From NCBI GenBank assembly GCA_902782245.1, contig CACZMI010000003.1, forward strand, positions 22,391 to 86,390: a DNA stretch of 64,000 bases, written 5' to 3'. A program made the translations under genes and the position numbers. Positions 17,262 through 27,200 of this stretch are shown here, piece by piece (within the stretch, counting starts at the first letter, position 1; each line of letters begins with the position of its first letter). The DNA comes from an uncultured Bacteroidales bacterium (GTDB lineage: Bacteria > Bacteroidota > Bacteroidia > Bacteroidales > Bacteroidaceae). The notes under the pieces are model-generated. The model was not told the DNA's origin, ran no database searches, and saw only the letters and a program-made list of their open reading frames with translations.

Positions 17262-18512
17262 TCAATTCACTTTATGATAATACACAACTGTACCGTCATA
17301 CTTTTTCATTCGCATTCTCGTATATGTTTCATCAATCTCAAATGATGCTTCAGTGATATCACGATAGAATATGTATAGTTTTCCAAAACGAGATTCCCAT
17401 TCTTCACGCCTTAGATTATTTATATTTACGTTTGGTTCATCTGTGTATTTCGCATAATCAGGAGTAATAAGCACTTCACATATAACACCAGGAACTGTTG
17501 AATCGATTTTCCAACGACCATAGAAATTAGATGGTTCAGAATCCTTAGCAAGTATAAACTCATCAGTACGACCAGCCTCTTTCAACATCTTTTCATACTT
17601 TAATTGTGATTTTTTCACTTTTGCTTCATCAAGTATTTCTTTGATATCTTCTACAGCTGATGGATCACCATTCTTTGGCATTATGATCACTGATTTCATA
17701 GTCATATCAGAGCCGGTTCTGCAATCAGTTAAATAGCCACAAATATTTACTATATCTCCACTTTTTATGTCATTTAAATATTTCTTAAATAATGGATTAA
17801 TTGTATAGTCTATGTTAACAATATCTTCTTCTATCAATGTAATGGAAGGACCAAGACTATAATTTCTAATTGATGATAACTTTCCTGTTATCTTTAAATA
17901 TCTGTTTCGATATTTATTAAGAAAAGATACAGCATTACTTGCCTCCCGGTGTAAAGTAGCGAGATCCATATATGAGATCATTTCGTGTACTATATCATTA
18001 TCAACTCGTCTGTAATATAAATTATAACCATTTTCACCAACCAACAAATCTATACTAATGCTACCATTAAATAAAGAACCCAAATAATAAAACCAGTCTC
18101 TGAAATCATCATTATAGTTTTTTATATAAATAAAATTCCCGTATTTAAAAAGACGAGTTAACAACTGCTCATAAACATCCTCATCCCAAACCGCAAGCTT
18201 AAGAGTAGGTAAAGATGTATTCTTGAATTCATAACAACTGGTAGTAGAAGCTATTTTTCCATCCGAAGTAAGTCCCTTCCAAAAAATCAATTCTTTTACA
18301 TCAAACAAAGATTTTATATCAATTTCATCATACACCTTGTATCCTTCTTTTGTTAGAAAGTCATACAATTCGTTTGGTGTATCCATATGACAAGCAGTCG
18401 AAACAAAAGGTGTGACCTCAGAGTCTTGAATCACTGTATTCTTACTAGGATTTGTAGATTGTTTACATGAGACCATTAAAATGAGTAACAAAACTGAATA
18501 GAATTTCTTCAT
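17262..18512 (-). CDS. Uncharacterised lipoprotein
   Basis: The signal peptide MKKFYSVLLLILMVSC ends in a type II lipobox (LMVSC), so the 416-residue protein should be lipid-anchored facing the periplasm or exterior. No known domain was recognised. A repeated KITGKLSSI/VNICGYLTD pattern near residues 215-285 resembles an OB-like segment, and the last 80 residues are beta-rich (FYGRWKIDSTVPG, then RMRMKKYDGTVVYYHKVN). Composition is AT-rich. It is followed by a membrane protein gene and diverges from an LRR lipoprotein, with three phased octamer repeats between them. Confidence 0.75.
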   Translation of the reverse strand: MKKFYSVLLLILMVSCKQSTNPSKNTVIQDSEVTPFVSTACHMDTPNELYDFLTKEGYKVYDEIDIKSLFDVKELIFWKGLTSDGKIASTTSCYEFKNTSLPTLKLAVWDEDVYEQLLTRLFKYGNFIYIKNYNDDFRDWFYYLGSLFNGSISIDLLVGENGYNLYYRRVDNDIVHEMISYMDLATLHREASNAVSFLNKYRNRYLKITGKLSSIRNYSLGPSITLIEEDIVNIDYTINPLFKKYLNDIKSGDIVNICGYLTDCRTGSDMTMKSVIIMPKNGDPSAVEDIKEILDEAKVKKSQLKYEKMLKEAGRTDEFILAKDSEPSNFYGRWKIDSTVPGVICEVLITPDYAKYTDEPNVNINNLRREEWESRFGKLYIFYRDITEASFEIDETYTRMRMKKYDGTVVYYHKVN

Positions 18513-18571
18513 GTTGATTACATATATAAAAGTTGTAGTTTTTCAAAGATATGTTAGCAAAGAATAATTCT

Positions 18572-18601
18572 TTGGTTCACAATTGGTTCAAGTTTGGTTC
18601 A
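18572..18601. promoter_or_regulatory. Three helically phased direct repeats (TTGGTTCA), candidate operator
   Basis: Identical octamers TTGGTTCA start at 18572, 18583 and 18594, exactly 11 bp apart, so they face the same side of the helix. A variant TCGGTTCA is at 18620. They lie between divergent genes (starts at 18512 minus and 18705 plus) and upstream of the -7-like box TATATTTG at 18650-18657. Binding by a multimeric regulator is inferred. Confidence 0.5.
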
Positions 18602-18704
18602 AAATCAGTTCTCAATCTATCGGTTCATGACATTGAAACGGAATAGTTGTATATTTGTGGGAGTTGATAGAACGTAACCCGTTCACTTATTTTATTAGAT
18701 ACTG

Positions 18705-19802
18705 ATGTACAGTGTTTTCCGGAAAACAGGAAGTGTAGTTACAGGCTGCATAATTGCTTTAATGGCTATTGGAGCCTGCGATAAAAGCGATCTGCCGCAA
18801 CCTCCTATTGCTGTGCCCAAGTTTGAGGCGGTGTATGCAGACAGCATTAATCTGAACAGCGTCCGTCTTAATGCATTGGTATCTAATCCGGGAATGCTCA
18901 CATCATTCGGATTCGTAATCCAGGCGGACAGTAGCACTCAAGGTATCACGCTCAATGCCCAAACAGACAATGACACAATACGGACATGGGCTGATAATCT
19001 CAAACCTAACACCAGGTATCTATTCTGGGCTAAGGCCGATAACGGTGGCGGAATAACAATCAGCAGTGACACCGTTTCTTTTGAGACCTTGTCAGTTCCT
19101 GTGGACACTTCAGGCACAATTTTGTTTGAAGACGATAATCTACGCAAATGGATTGTGTTGAGGTATGACTCAAACAACGATGACAAAATTGACACTATTG
19201 AGGCCAAGAGCATCAATACAATTGAGATTAACACCGACAACATATCTACGCTGAAAGGTATTGACAGGCTGCATTCATTAACCAAGATTACCGCTCACGG
19301 CACACGCATAGGAGATTCCGTGTGCGGCAAACTTGAACACATAGACCTTTCCGGCAATCCTAATTTATTAGAGCTGCATGTTGAGCACAACGTTATTAAG
19401 AATATAGATTTCAGTCACAACGCCAAACTGACCTTTGTAGAGCTTAATCTGAACAGAATTACTCAGATTGATGTCTCCATGCTCAAAGAGGTCGATTTGT
19501 TGTCTGTTGAATACAACCAGATCAGTACATTTGACTGCAGCGGACTGGACAAGCTTAAGGAACTGCATGTGGGTCACTGCCCCAACCTGACCTCCATAAC
19601 ATTAGACAATAAGGTTTTGGAGAGTCTTGACTGCGCCGATGACGAGGCTCTGACCGAGATTGACATATCCAAATGTCCCCTGCTCAACGGCGTTGATTTC
19701 TGGGGATGCAAGAACCTGAAGAAAGTCATTATGTCCCGTGACCAGGCGATCGGGAACATAAGGACCGAACCAGATAGTAACATTGAATTCATATATGAAT
19801 AA
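18705..19802 (+). CDS. Leucine-rich-repeat surface lipoprotein
   Basis: The N-terminus MYSVFRKTGSVVTGCIIALM carries a signal with lipobox AIGAC, so the protein is probably lipid-anchored. Residues 37-130 look like a fibronectin-III-type beta domain (VRLNALVSNPGMLTSFGFVI, then LKPNTRYLFWAKADNGGG). An EF-hand-like loop DSNNDDKIDTIEA is near 155-167. The C-terminal half is an irregular leucine-rich repeat of about 21 residues (LDLSGNPNL-like units). Its stop codon overlaps the ATG of the next gene. Similar BACON/LRR-like lipoproteins are common in Bacteroidales; the partner is unknown. Confidence 0.75.
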   Translation: MYSVFRKTGSVVTGCIIALMAIGACDKSDLPQPPIAVPKFEAVYADSINLNSVRLNALVSNPGMLTSFGFVIQADSSTQGITLNAQTDNDTIRTWADNLKPNTRYLFWAKADNGGGITISSDTVSFETLSVPVDTSGTILFEDDNLRKWIVLRYDSNNDDKIDTIEAKSINTIEINTDNISTLKGIDRLHSLTKITAHGTRIGDSVCGKLEHIDLSGNPNLLELHVEHNVIKNIDFSHNAKLTFVELNLNRITQIDVSMLKEVDLLSVEYNQISTFDCSGLDKLKELHVGHCPNLTSITLDNKVLESLDCADDEALTEIDISKCPLLNGVDFWGCKNLKKVIMSRDQAIGNIRTEPDSNIEFIYE

Positions 19803-20349
19803 CTCCGTTGAATTTGATTTCCTCAAGGATGAAATATGCCGTGTTTATGGCAAACCCGTCAAGAATCCGTCTGATTTTGAAGGACTTGCATCGGCCATAG
19901 AAAACACTCTGGCTCAGCCCGTTTCCGTATCCACCCTAAAAAGGCTGTGGGGATATGTCACGTATGGTTCGGACCCGCGTAATTCAACACTCGATATATT
20001 GTCCCGATATGTGGGACGCGCTGACTTCAGGTCCCTTTGTCTTGAGTTGCAGCAGACATCATCATTCTTTGAGGCGGACAGAGTCTTATCATCCGATCTA
20101 AAAAAAGGCGCAGTCATTGAACTGGGCTGGATGCCTGACCGTACAGTACGGCTGGAATACATGGGTGAAAACAGGTTTATTGTAAACGAGTCTGTGAACT
20201 CAAAACTCAAAGAAGGTGACATTATTGAGACTTCACAGTTCATAAAAGGCCAGCCTTTGTTCATTGGCAGTGTCTTACGTGACGGGCAGCAGCTACAGTC
20301 TTACGTAGCAGGAAAGAGCAAAGGGCTTACCAAACTGTCTGTAAACTGA
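19795..20349 (+). CDS. Conserved Bacteroidales protein, predicted regulator
   Basis: 184 residues. The N-terminal 85 residues carry a pattern I recognise from many uncharacterised Bacteroidales proteins: YGKPVKNPSDFEGLASAIE, then VSVSTLKRLWGYVT and STLDILSRYVGRADFRSL. The STLKRLWGYV block has the look of a helix-turn-helix recognition region, though function is unproven. The C-terminal part is beta-rich. The ATG at 19795 overlaps the preceding stop (ATGAATAA), so translational coupling is likely; an upstream TTG at 19783 is less likely. It converges directly with the kinase gene with no gap. Confidence 0.7.
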   Translation: MNNSVEFDFLKDEICRVYGKPVKNPSDFEGLASAIENTLAQPVSVSTLKRLWGYVTYGSDPRNSTLDILSRYVGRADFRSLCLELQQTSSFFEADRVLSSDLKKGAVIELGWMPDRTVRLEYMGENRFIVNESVNSKLKEGDIIETSQFIKGQPLFIGSVLRDGQQLQSYVAGKSKGLTKLSVN

Positions 20350-21297
20350 TTATCTGATATTTCCCGAATTCACCATGTCGGTTGCCTGACGGAACAGTTC
20401 GTCTATTACCGACGGGTCCGATATGGTCGTATCGGTTGATACTTCCGCAGGTTGATCTATGGTTTCCGGAATTACCGGTGGAATGGGATTATTATCGGTA
20501 TAATTCATTAATCCCCAAACAATCACTGCGGCAACAGTGACTAATACATACGGGACTGATCTGAGCCAAGGTTTTATACGTATTGCTTCCTTGACTGATT
20601 CAATATCAGGATACCTGTCATCGGGACTTGTTTTGGTGCATTTTCTTGCAATGCGGGCAAAACCGCCTTTGAGCAACAACAGGATCTTACCCAGAGAGTA
20701 AATATCGGTCCTGGCATCGACAGTACTCCCGTTTGCCAACTCCGGAGCAGCGTACGATGCGGTACCCGCGGGAGATTTTAGGATACTTGAGCTGTCGGTA
20801 TCGGACAATCCAAAATCTATAAGTTTTACATTCCTGCCGTTATGGGTGACCATTATGTTTGACGGCTTAAGGTCACGGTGAATGACCTGCTTGGAATGCA
20901 GATATGACAGCACATCACATAACTGAAGTGCAATTTTGCGGGAAAGTCCGGACGACAGACGACCGCTTTGTATCAAATCCGACAGTGTTATGCCGTCTAT
21001 CCACTCCATTTCTATGCAGTTGCCAAGGTCAGGAATCTGACTATAACCGTAGACCTCACATATTCCGGGATGCTGCAGATTATAGCCTATCTCAAACTCC
21101 TTACGCAGAAGCATCTCATACATAGGTTCCCCACGATACTGAGCCTTGAGAGCCTTGAGCACACGGAACTTTCCGGACCTGTCTATGCGATACAGCTCCG
21201 TCCATCCGCCGTCAGAACTATGAATCAGTTCCCTGAAACCGGCATGATCAGTATTCTCCAATGGGGCATTAACAAAGAATGCCGAGTCATCATTCAT
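20350..21297 (-). CDS. Membrane-anchored Ser/Thr protein kinase (Hanks type)
   Basis: Eukaryotic-like kinase of 315 residues from the preferred ATG at 21297 (an upstream ATG at 21375 overlaps the divergent gene). Catalytic loop HRDLKPSNIM near residues 138-147, DFGLSD near 160-165 and the activation/APE segment GTASYAAPELANG near 176-188 are intact. The ATP lysine is probably in FRVLKALK near 42-49. The glycine-rich loop is poor (SSDGGWTEL). A single membrane segment YVLVTVAAVIVWGLM near 250-264 leaves about 50 residues outside. It diverges from an outer-membrane-type protein. Confidence 0.9.
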   Translation of the reverse strand: MNDDSAFFVNAPLENTDHAGFRELIHSSDGGWTELYRIDRSGKFRVLKALKAQYRGEPMYEMLLRKEFEIGYNLQHPGICEVYGYSQIPDLGNCIEMEWIDGITLSDLIQSGRLSSGLSRKIALQLCDVLSYLHSKQVIHRDLKPSNIMVTHNGRNVKLIDFGLSDTDSSSILKSPAGTASYAAPELANGSTVDARTDIYSLGKILLLLKGGFARIARKCTKTSPDDRYPDIESVKEAIRIKPWLRSVPYVLVTVAAVIVWGLMNYTDNNPIPPVIPETIDQPAEVSTDTTISDPSVIDELFRQATDMVNSGNIR

Positions 21298-21344
21298 TCC
21301 AAAAGTAAAGGTAAGAATTAATTCTCTATTTTTGTGAGCGGATA

Positions 21345-22352
21345 ATGAAAAGAGCGGTATTATCACTAATTGCACTGTTACTAATCAGTCCAGCCTACGT
21401 AATGGCCCAGAATACCGACTGGGACAAGGTACTGGACCGGTATGAGGATATTTGCGGGCAGTGCATTACACTCAGAGACAGGATCGTGTCAGGCGAACCC
21501 GTTTCTGACAGAGCCGTCACATCATTGCTTCAGGAACTAAGTCAACTGCGCAGCACGCTCCAGAACGCATCGGGGTCCATGACCGATGAGCAGAAAAAGC
21601 GGTTTGCGGCCATCCGTGACAGTTATTCCAGAACAACTTCGAGTCAGGAATCAACCGCAGAAACTGACACCAATCCCGCAAAAACAACGACCGTCAAGTC
21701 ACAAGAGCATCAACAGCCTATTATCCAAAAGACAGTCCAATCACCAGACCTTTCCGGATTGGAGATAACTACCCCCACAACATCAGAACAACAAATCATA
21801 GTTCCTTCAAAAATTGGAACTGATCATAAAATAACCAATAATCCGTTAGTGACTGAATCCACAGTCAGTCATGATTTTGAGTTGGAGGCATATATCACAG
21901 CCGGATATAACAGGAATCTGGTATTTGGAGGAATGATTGCAGTTGGCCGCAAGCCATTCAGGTCAGGTTTCATTTCTATACTTACTAACGGTTCACTAAA
22001 AAGTTCTGATTATTCCTGTCTAAGCAACGGAAACATCCAAGGAGGTGGGGTTTTCTGGGGAGAAGGAAGTGTAACCGACAATGAATTATTTATAACCGGT
22101 GGATTATCCGTATGGAGCAACCGTTCCGGAATTGTATCCGTTTATCTGGGAACCGGTTACGGGATCAACGAGCATCTATGGCGTGACATAAGCGGAAAAT
22201 GGGCCGTCGTATCTGACCTCTCCGGTCGCGGAATAGTCATTCAGGCTGCCGCAGCATTCCGTTTCAATCATGTTGCACTATCCCCCAGCCTCATCTATAT
22301 GCCATCCACCAACTACCTCCTCCCATCCATCGGCCTGGGATATTCATTCTGA
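21345..22352 (+). CDS. Secreted, probable outer-membrane beta-barrel protein
   Basis: The signal peptide MKRAVLSLIALLLISPAYVMA is followed by a charged helical region (residues 24-95), a Ser/Thr/Gln-rich linker (about 95-170) and a beta-rich C-terminal domain ending SIGLGYSF, with the terminal Phe typical of outer-membrane barrels. It reads divergently from the membrane kinase, whose gene starts at 21297. No enzymatic motif is visible. A role downstream of, or sensed by, the kinase is inference from position only. Confidence 0.65.
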   Translation: MKRAVLSLIALLLISPAYVMAQNTDWDKVLDRYEDICGQCITLRDRIVSGEPVSDRAVTSLLQELSQLRSTLQNASGSMTDEQKKRFAAIRDSYSRTTSSQESTAETDTNPAKTTTVKSQEHQQPIIQKTVQSPDLSGLEITTPTTSEQQIIVPSKIGTDHKITNNPLVTESTVSHDFELEAYITAGYNRNLVFGGMIAVGRKPFRSGFISILTNGSLKSSDYSCLSNGNIQGGGVFWGEGSVTDNELFITGGLSVWSNRSGIVSVYLGTGYGINEHLWRDISGKWAVVSDLSGRGIVIQAAAAFRFNHVALSPSLIYMPSTNYLLPSIGLGYSF

Positions 22353-22370
22353 CAATCAATTGGCCAATAT

Positions 22371-22403
22371 TTTTGCGCTGAAAAATAAAACAATGTATAT
22401 TTG
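22371..22403 (+). promoter_or_regulatory. Promoter of pseudoknot RNA copy 1
   Basis: TTTTG (22371-22375), a 20-nt spacer and TATATTTG (22396-22403) form a full -33/-7 pair. The first paired base of the RNA begins 7 nt after the box. The second pseudoknot locus has the same spacing. Confidence 0.75.
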
Positions 22404-22408
22404 TATAA

Positions 22409-22470
22409 TCTGATACCAAAGGGTATTCCACAAGGCAATGGTGTCAGATGGAATACCCTTTGTTATTTAG
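22409..22470 (+). ncRNA. Candidate structured RNA, H-type pseudoknot, copy 1
   Basis: Stem 1 CTGATACC (22410-22417) pairs with GGTGTCAG (22440-22447). Stem 2 GGGTATTCC (22421-22429) pairs with GGAATACCC (22450-22458). The order 5'S1-5'S2-3'S1-3'S2 is an H-type pseudoknot. The connecting loop holds AAGGCA. Stem 2 is followed by TTTGTTATTT, so it could also end transcription and leave a ~60-nt RNA. Copy 2 at 47167-47220 keeps stem 1 exactly and stem 2 with G-U-compatible changes. Not a class I recognise. Confidence 0.65.
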
Positions 22471-22570
22471 TACCTATTAATTGTTTAACCTAAAACCTTG
22501 TTTGCGTATGAAAAAGACATAGCCCACCTGTAAAAAAGTATTAATTATCATACTTTTTCTACATTATTTC

Positions 22571-22601
22571 TTTGTGAGTAATATTAATATTCGTACTTTT
22601 G
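22571..22601 (+). promoter_or_regulatory. Promoter of hicAB
   Basis: TTTG (22571-22574), exactly 19 nt, then TACTTTTG (22594-22601). The ATG of hicA follows 12 nt later, leaving a very short leader. Confidence 0.75.
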
Positions 22602-22613
22602 AAAACGCTAAAC

Positions 22614-22802
22614 ATGAAATACAGCGAACTGGAACGGCTTTTAAAGAAAGCCGGATGCTATGACACAGGCGAGACTGAAGCAGGACATCCACTATGGATT
22701 AATCCAAAAACAAGAGCTAGATTTCCGGTGAGCCATCACCATTCACAGGAGGTAGCAGCTGGAACATTAAAAAACATTTTGAGAGCGGCAGGAATCAAAT
22801 GA
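22614..22802 (+). CDS. hicA: HicA-family toxin (mRNA interferase)
   Basis: 62-residue dsRBD-like toxin that cleaves mRNA. The signature SHHHSQEVAAGTLKNILRAAGI at the C-terminus contains the family histidine and the GTL..IL+.AGI ending, and KYSELERLLKKAGC opens the fold. The ATG at 22614 is chosen because the promoter box ends 12 nt upstream; a TTG at 22599 lies inside the box. It is followed 33 bp later by its HicB-like antitoxin, so this is a complete type II toxin-antitoxin pair. Confidence 0.88.
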   Translation: MKYSELERLLKKAGCYDTGETEAGHPLWINPKTRARFPVSHHHSQEVAAGTLKNILRAAGIK

Positions 22803-22835
22803 GCACCAATCTCAAAAACTATAAAGAATACAATT

Positions 22836-23240
22836 ATGAGAAAAGTAAATGCAATAATTGAACGTGCCAGTGATGGATCCTACAGCATCTACAGTGATGC
22901 CGATGATTTGAATTATCTGGTAACAGGCACGGGATCAACCGTTCAAGAGGCCAAGAAATACTTCGAAGGAGGTTATAATGACATAAAAAGATCATTCGCC
23001 AAGCACAATGAGCCCTTCACCGAGGTTGAGATGGTGTACAAATACGATATGGCATCGTTCCTCTCCTACTACGCCAGTTCATTCACGCTGGCTGGCCTCT
23101 CGCGTATAACAGGCATCAATCAGGGACAATTATCCCATTATGTCACTGGCCGAAGCGTGCCCACTCGTAAGACCGTGCAAAAGATGGAGAACGCCATCCA
23201 CGCTTTTGCCGATGACCTCAAATCAGTGCAGTTCATCTAA
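22836..23240 (+). CDS. hicB: HicB-family antitoxin with C-terminal DNA-binding domain
   Basis: 134 residues. The N-terminal half (MRKVNAIIERASDGSYSIYS, then STVQEAKKYFEGGYNDI) is the partially degraded RNase-H fold of HicB that masks HicA. The C-terminal part FTLAGLSRITGINQGQLSHYVTG, near residues 88-110, is a helix-turn-helix that would bind the operon promoter for autoregulation. The gene ends 6 bp before a palindrome followed by six T residues, which acts as its terminator. Confidence 0.87.
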   Translation: MRKVNAIIERASDGSYSIYSDADDLNYLVTGTGSTVQEAKKYFEGGYNDIKRSFAKHNEPFTEVEMVYKYDMASFLSYYASSFTLAGLSRITGINQGQLSHYVTGRSVPTRKTVQKMENAIHAFADDLKSVQFI

Positions 23241-23246
23241 AAAATA

Positions 23247-23281
23247 GTACCAAAGGGGTCAGACCCCAATGGTACTTTTTT
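23247..23281 (+). terminator. 33-bp palindrome family, copy R2, acting as hicB terminator
   Basis: GTACCA-AA-GGGGTC, central A, GACCCC-AA-TGGTAC, followed by TTTTTT. This copy is the clearest case in which the family forms a standard intrinsic terminator on the plus strand. Confidence 0.75.
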
Positions 23282-23287
23282 CAAAAA

Positions 23288-23320
23288 TGATACAAAAGGG
23301 GACTGTCCCCTTTTGTATCA
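23288..23320. repeat. 33-bp palindrome family, copy R3
   Basis: A perfect palindrome with 16-bp arms (TGATACAAAAGGGGAC) around one T. Its right-end TCA is the panB stop codon (TGA on the minus strand). It lies head-on with R2 between the convergent hicB and panB genes. Confidence 0.85.
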
Positions 23321-24136
23321 GTACTGCTCCTTCTCGTTGGGGAAGTCAGAGTTCTTGACGTCTTCAACGTAGTGACCTACCGCGCTGGTGATGGTCTCGT
23401 AGAGGTTGGCGTAACGACGCAGGAATCGGGGGCTGAAATCGTTGTTCATGCCCAGCATATCGGCGCATACCAGCACCTGACCGTCCACTCCGCCGCCGGC
23501 ACCTATGCCGATGATGGGGACCGATACCTCCTTGGCTACGCGCTCGGCCAGCTTTGCGGGAATCTTTTCAAGTACTATCGAGAAGCAGCCTACCTCCTCA
23601 AGTTTGTGGGCATCGGATATGAGTTTCTCGGCCTCGGCCTCCTCCTTGGCGCGGACGGCATATGTGCCGAACTTATTGATTGACTGGGGTGTCAAGCCCA
23701 GATGTCCCATGACGGGAATACCTATTTCTATCAAGTGACGCACCTGAGGCAGTATCTCTTCGCCTCCCTCCAGTTTAAGGGCATCGGCATGAGAGACCTT
23801 CATTATCTTGATGGCGTTGGTAACTGCCTCGGAGTCATTGATCTGATATGTGCCGAAAGGCATATCCACAACTACCAGGGCGCGCTGAACGCCGCGAACC
23901 ACTGACTTGGCGTGGTAGATCATCTGATCCAGTGTAATGGGCAGAGTGGTCTGGTTGCCGGCCATCACGTTCGATGCCGAATCACCTACCAGAATTACGT
24001 CAATGCCGGCGCTGTCAACCATCTTGGCCATTGTGTAGTCATAGGCTGTGAGCATTGCAATCTTCTCGCCACGCTGTTTCATCTCTCTGAGACGCTGTGT
24101 GGTAACCTTACGTTTGTCTTCAGTAATGTATCCCAT
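23318..24136 (-). CDS. panB: 3-methyl-2-oxobutanoate hydroxymethyltransferase
   Basis: Adds a hydroxymethyl group from methylene-THF to ketoisovalerate, the first committed step of pantothenate synthesis. Motifs are intact: [17 protein letters not shown] near residues 28-44, [11 protein letters not shown] near 50-60, KLEGG near 120-124, GHLGLTPQS near 142-150, and PIIGIGAGG near 208-216. The start at 24136 gives the usual 272 residues; the frame stays open farther upstream but overlaps the divergent addA. The stop codon is the end triplet of palindrome R3. Confidence 0.96.
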   Translation of the reverse strand: MGYITEDKRKVTTQRLREMKQRGEKIAMLTAYDYTMAKMVDSAGIDVILVGDSASNVMAGNQTTLPITLDQMIYHAKSVVRGVQRALVVVDMPFGTYQINDSEAVTNAIKIMKVSHADALKLEGGEEILPQVRHLIEIGIPVMGHLGLTPQSINKFGTYAVRAKEEAEAEKLISDAHKLEEVGCFSIVLEKIPAKLAERVAKEVSVPIIGIGAGGGVDGQVLVCADMLGMNNDFSPRFLRRYANLYETITSAVGHYVEDVKNSDFPNEKEQY

Positions 24137-24235
24137 TTTTGAAAGTTTTTTACGCCATGAGCGTATATAAATTAGGACCGCAAAGTTAGCACTATTATCA
24201 AGAGTTATTACTAAATTTGAATAGTTTAAACTCCC

Positions 24236-27200
24236 ATGGGTAACAATTCGCACCTGACTGTGTACAAGGCATCGGCCGGATCGGGCAAGACGTTCCGGCT
24301 CGCGGTGCAGTATATCACCATGCTGGTCAAGCAGCCTGAGGATTACCGTCATATCCTTGCCGTGACCTTTACAAACAAGGCTACGGCTGAGATGAAACAG
24401 CGTATCCTGTCGCAGTTGTACGGCATCGGGCATAACCTGAGAGAGTCCGATGGCTATTACAGCGAGGTAAAAAAAGCCGTCACGCTGAATGAGCAGACCA
24501 TCCGCCACAACGCCCTGCTGGCACTGGATATGATACTGCAGGATTACGGCCGATTCCGTGTGGAGACAATAGACAGCTTCTTCCAAACCGTGTTGCGCAG
24601 CCTGGCCCGTGAGCTCCATATAGGCGCCAACCTGACCCTTGAACTTGACACCGAACTGGTCATTGACGAGGCTGTAGATTCGTTTCTGACCAGTATTGAA
24701 CAGGGGTCCGATGACCGACGCAACGTCATGGAATTTGTTGAGAACAACATCGAGAATGACAAGAGCTGGTCTATAGACGGCACGCTCAAAAAGTTCTCAA
24801 GGGAACTGTTCCGCGAGATATTCATGGAAAAAGGTGACGAGTTGCGCCAAATACTCTCCCAGCCCGACGCCGTGGCCGATTACAAACGCAATCTGACATC
24901 GGCCCGCGACGCTGTCCTGCCTGGCATCGTTGAGAAAGTCAAGGCTACCGGTCAGAAAATGCTGGATGCCATTTCATCGGCAGGTTCAACGGTTGAGGAC
25001 CTGAACAGATACGTCAAGCCGCTGGTAAACAAGATTGCCGACGGCACTTTTGTAGATGCAGACCTGAGCAAGGGCAAAACCCTGGGCAATTGTCTGGAAA
25101 ACCCCGACAAGTTCTATGACAAGGGAAAACTCGACAAATTACCTTATCTCTCAAATCTTGCCAGAGAATCCCTCTCGCCCCTTCTTGCCTATGCCAAGGA
25201 GCTTTACGACGAGTATAACTACAACCGCAACTCATATAACGCCGCTCTGCAATACATCCATGAGCTGAGCCTGCTGCTTGGAATACGCGCCGAGATAGAC
25301 CGTCAGAGCCAGGAGCAGGGCCGATTCATACTGGCCGATACGCCCCAGCTGCTGAGCCGTCTGTCCGGCAGCGACACATCATTCGTATATGAAAAGACCG
25401 GTAGTTTCATAGAGCACCTTATGATAGATGAGTTCCAGGACACATCGCGCCTGCAGTGGGGTAACCTGCGTCTGCTGCTCTGGGAATGTCTGGCCATAGG
25501 CAAGGACTGCCTTGTGGTGGGCGATGTCAAGCAATCCATCTACCGCTGGCGCAACAGCGACTGGGATATCCTCAACTCCAGGATGGAGAAGGAACTGTCC
25601 ATTTACAATCCGCAGGTCATACCCATGGAGCATAATTTCCGCAGTCACCAGAACGTGATTGACTTCAACAACGCCCTGTTCCCCAAGGCCGTGGAGATGA
25701 TGCAGATGCACTACAACGGTCAGACCGGCGCAAACTACCCCGCCATTGAGACCGCCTACAAAGATGTAAAACAGGTCAGTTCCAAAGCCGACGGCCAAGG
25801 TTATGTCTTTGTACAGGCCAATTCCGATGATACTATATTCCAACAGATTGAGCAGCAACTTGACAAATTGACCGCCGCCGGAGTGCAGCAGACCGATATC
25901 GCTATCCTGTGCCGATATAGCAATCAGATAACAGATATAGCCGAGTGGTTTGCCGCAAACCGCCCGGAATACCGGATGATATCAAGCGAGGCGTTCCAGC
26001 TGGATTCATCGGCATCGGTCCGCATTCTAATAAACGCACTGCGCTGGCTCACGAACAGCACTGATAATGTGTCCCTGGCACAGATTGTATGGGAACGAGA
26101 GTGCAACATAGTAAAGTCCGGACTATCGTTTGACCGCTTTATGGCCCAGGGGCTTGAGAACGCCCTGCCGCCGTCCTTCCGCAACGGGCAGGATTCACTG
26201 CGTAATCTGCCGCTCTACGAACTTACTGAGAAACTCTACTCCATCCTGGAACTTGACCGCATACCCGGGCAGGACCAGTACGTAATGACCCTGTTCGATA
26301 CCATCTGCCAATGGCTGAGCCGCAATCCCGGTGAGCCATCGGCTTTCCTCAAGGATTGGGATGACAAACTGTTCAAAACACCCATTCCGGCAACCGATGC
26401 CAACGGCATACGCCTGCTCACCATACACAAGTCAAAGGGACTGGAGTTCCACACCGTAATTGTACCCTACTGCAACTGGGAAGTCATAGACACCCACCAC
26501 AACGAGCGCATCTGGACCAACCCCGTCACCGACCCCTTCAAAGGCATGCCTCTGCTGCCCATAGGATTCAGCGGCAAGCTGGCAAACTCCGTATTCAACG
26601 ACGAATACAAGCAGGAAGCCGGTCTGCAGACAGTTGATAATCTCAACCTTCTGTACGTTGCTCTGACCAGGGCCGTAAGCAACCTGATAGTTCTGAGCCC
26701 GAAAGGCCGGGGAACCACCATGTCCGATGTATTGGTTTACGCCCTATCGGCCGCTTTCAGTTGCCAGCCCGATGAACAGGACATCTACACCTATGAGAAC
26801 GGACAGATCATGCCGCATACGGAGAAACAGGATAAGGCATCGGACAACCCGTTTGAACTCCAGCCCACTCCCCAGGCGCTGACAATGCGCTCCTACCCCA
26901 TAAACGCCAGGTTCCGCCAATCGGGCGAATCCACACGTTTTGTCCATTCCACCGATGATTCCGACGACCGGCAGGAGGAATATATACAGACCGGCAAGCT
27001 ACTTCACAGCCTCTTTGCGACCATCCGTACGGAGGCCGATATATACGCCGCCGTTGACAAGATGCTCAGCGACGGTCTCATAGAATCCCGTTCCAAGGCA
27101 GAGAGCCTCAAACATCAGATTACCGATCATATAGAGAAATCGGGTGTACATGACTGGTTCAGCGGCAATTATTCCCTTTTCAACGAGGCATCCATCATAT

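Noticed and set aside
24137-24619. An N-terminal extension of panB by 161 codons in the same frame
   Set aside because: It overlaps the divergent addA gene and has no family similarity; the ATG at 24136 gives the standard PanB N-terminus.
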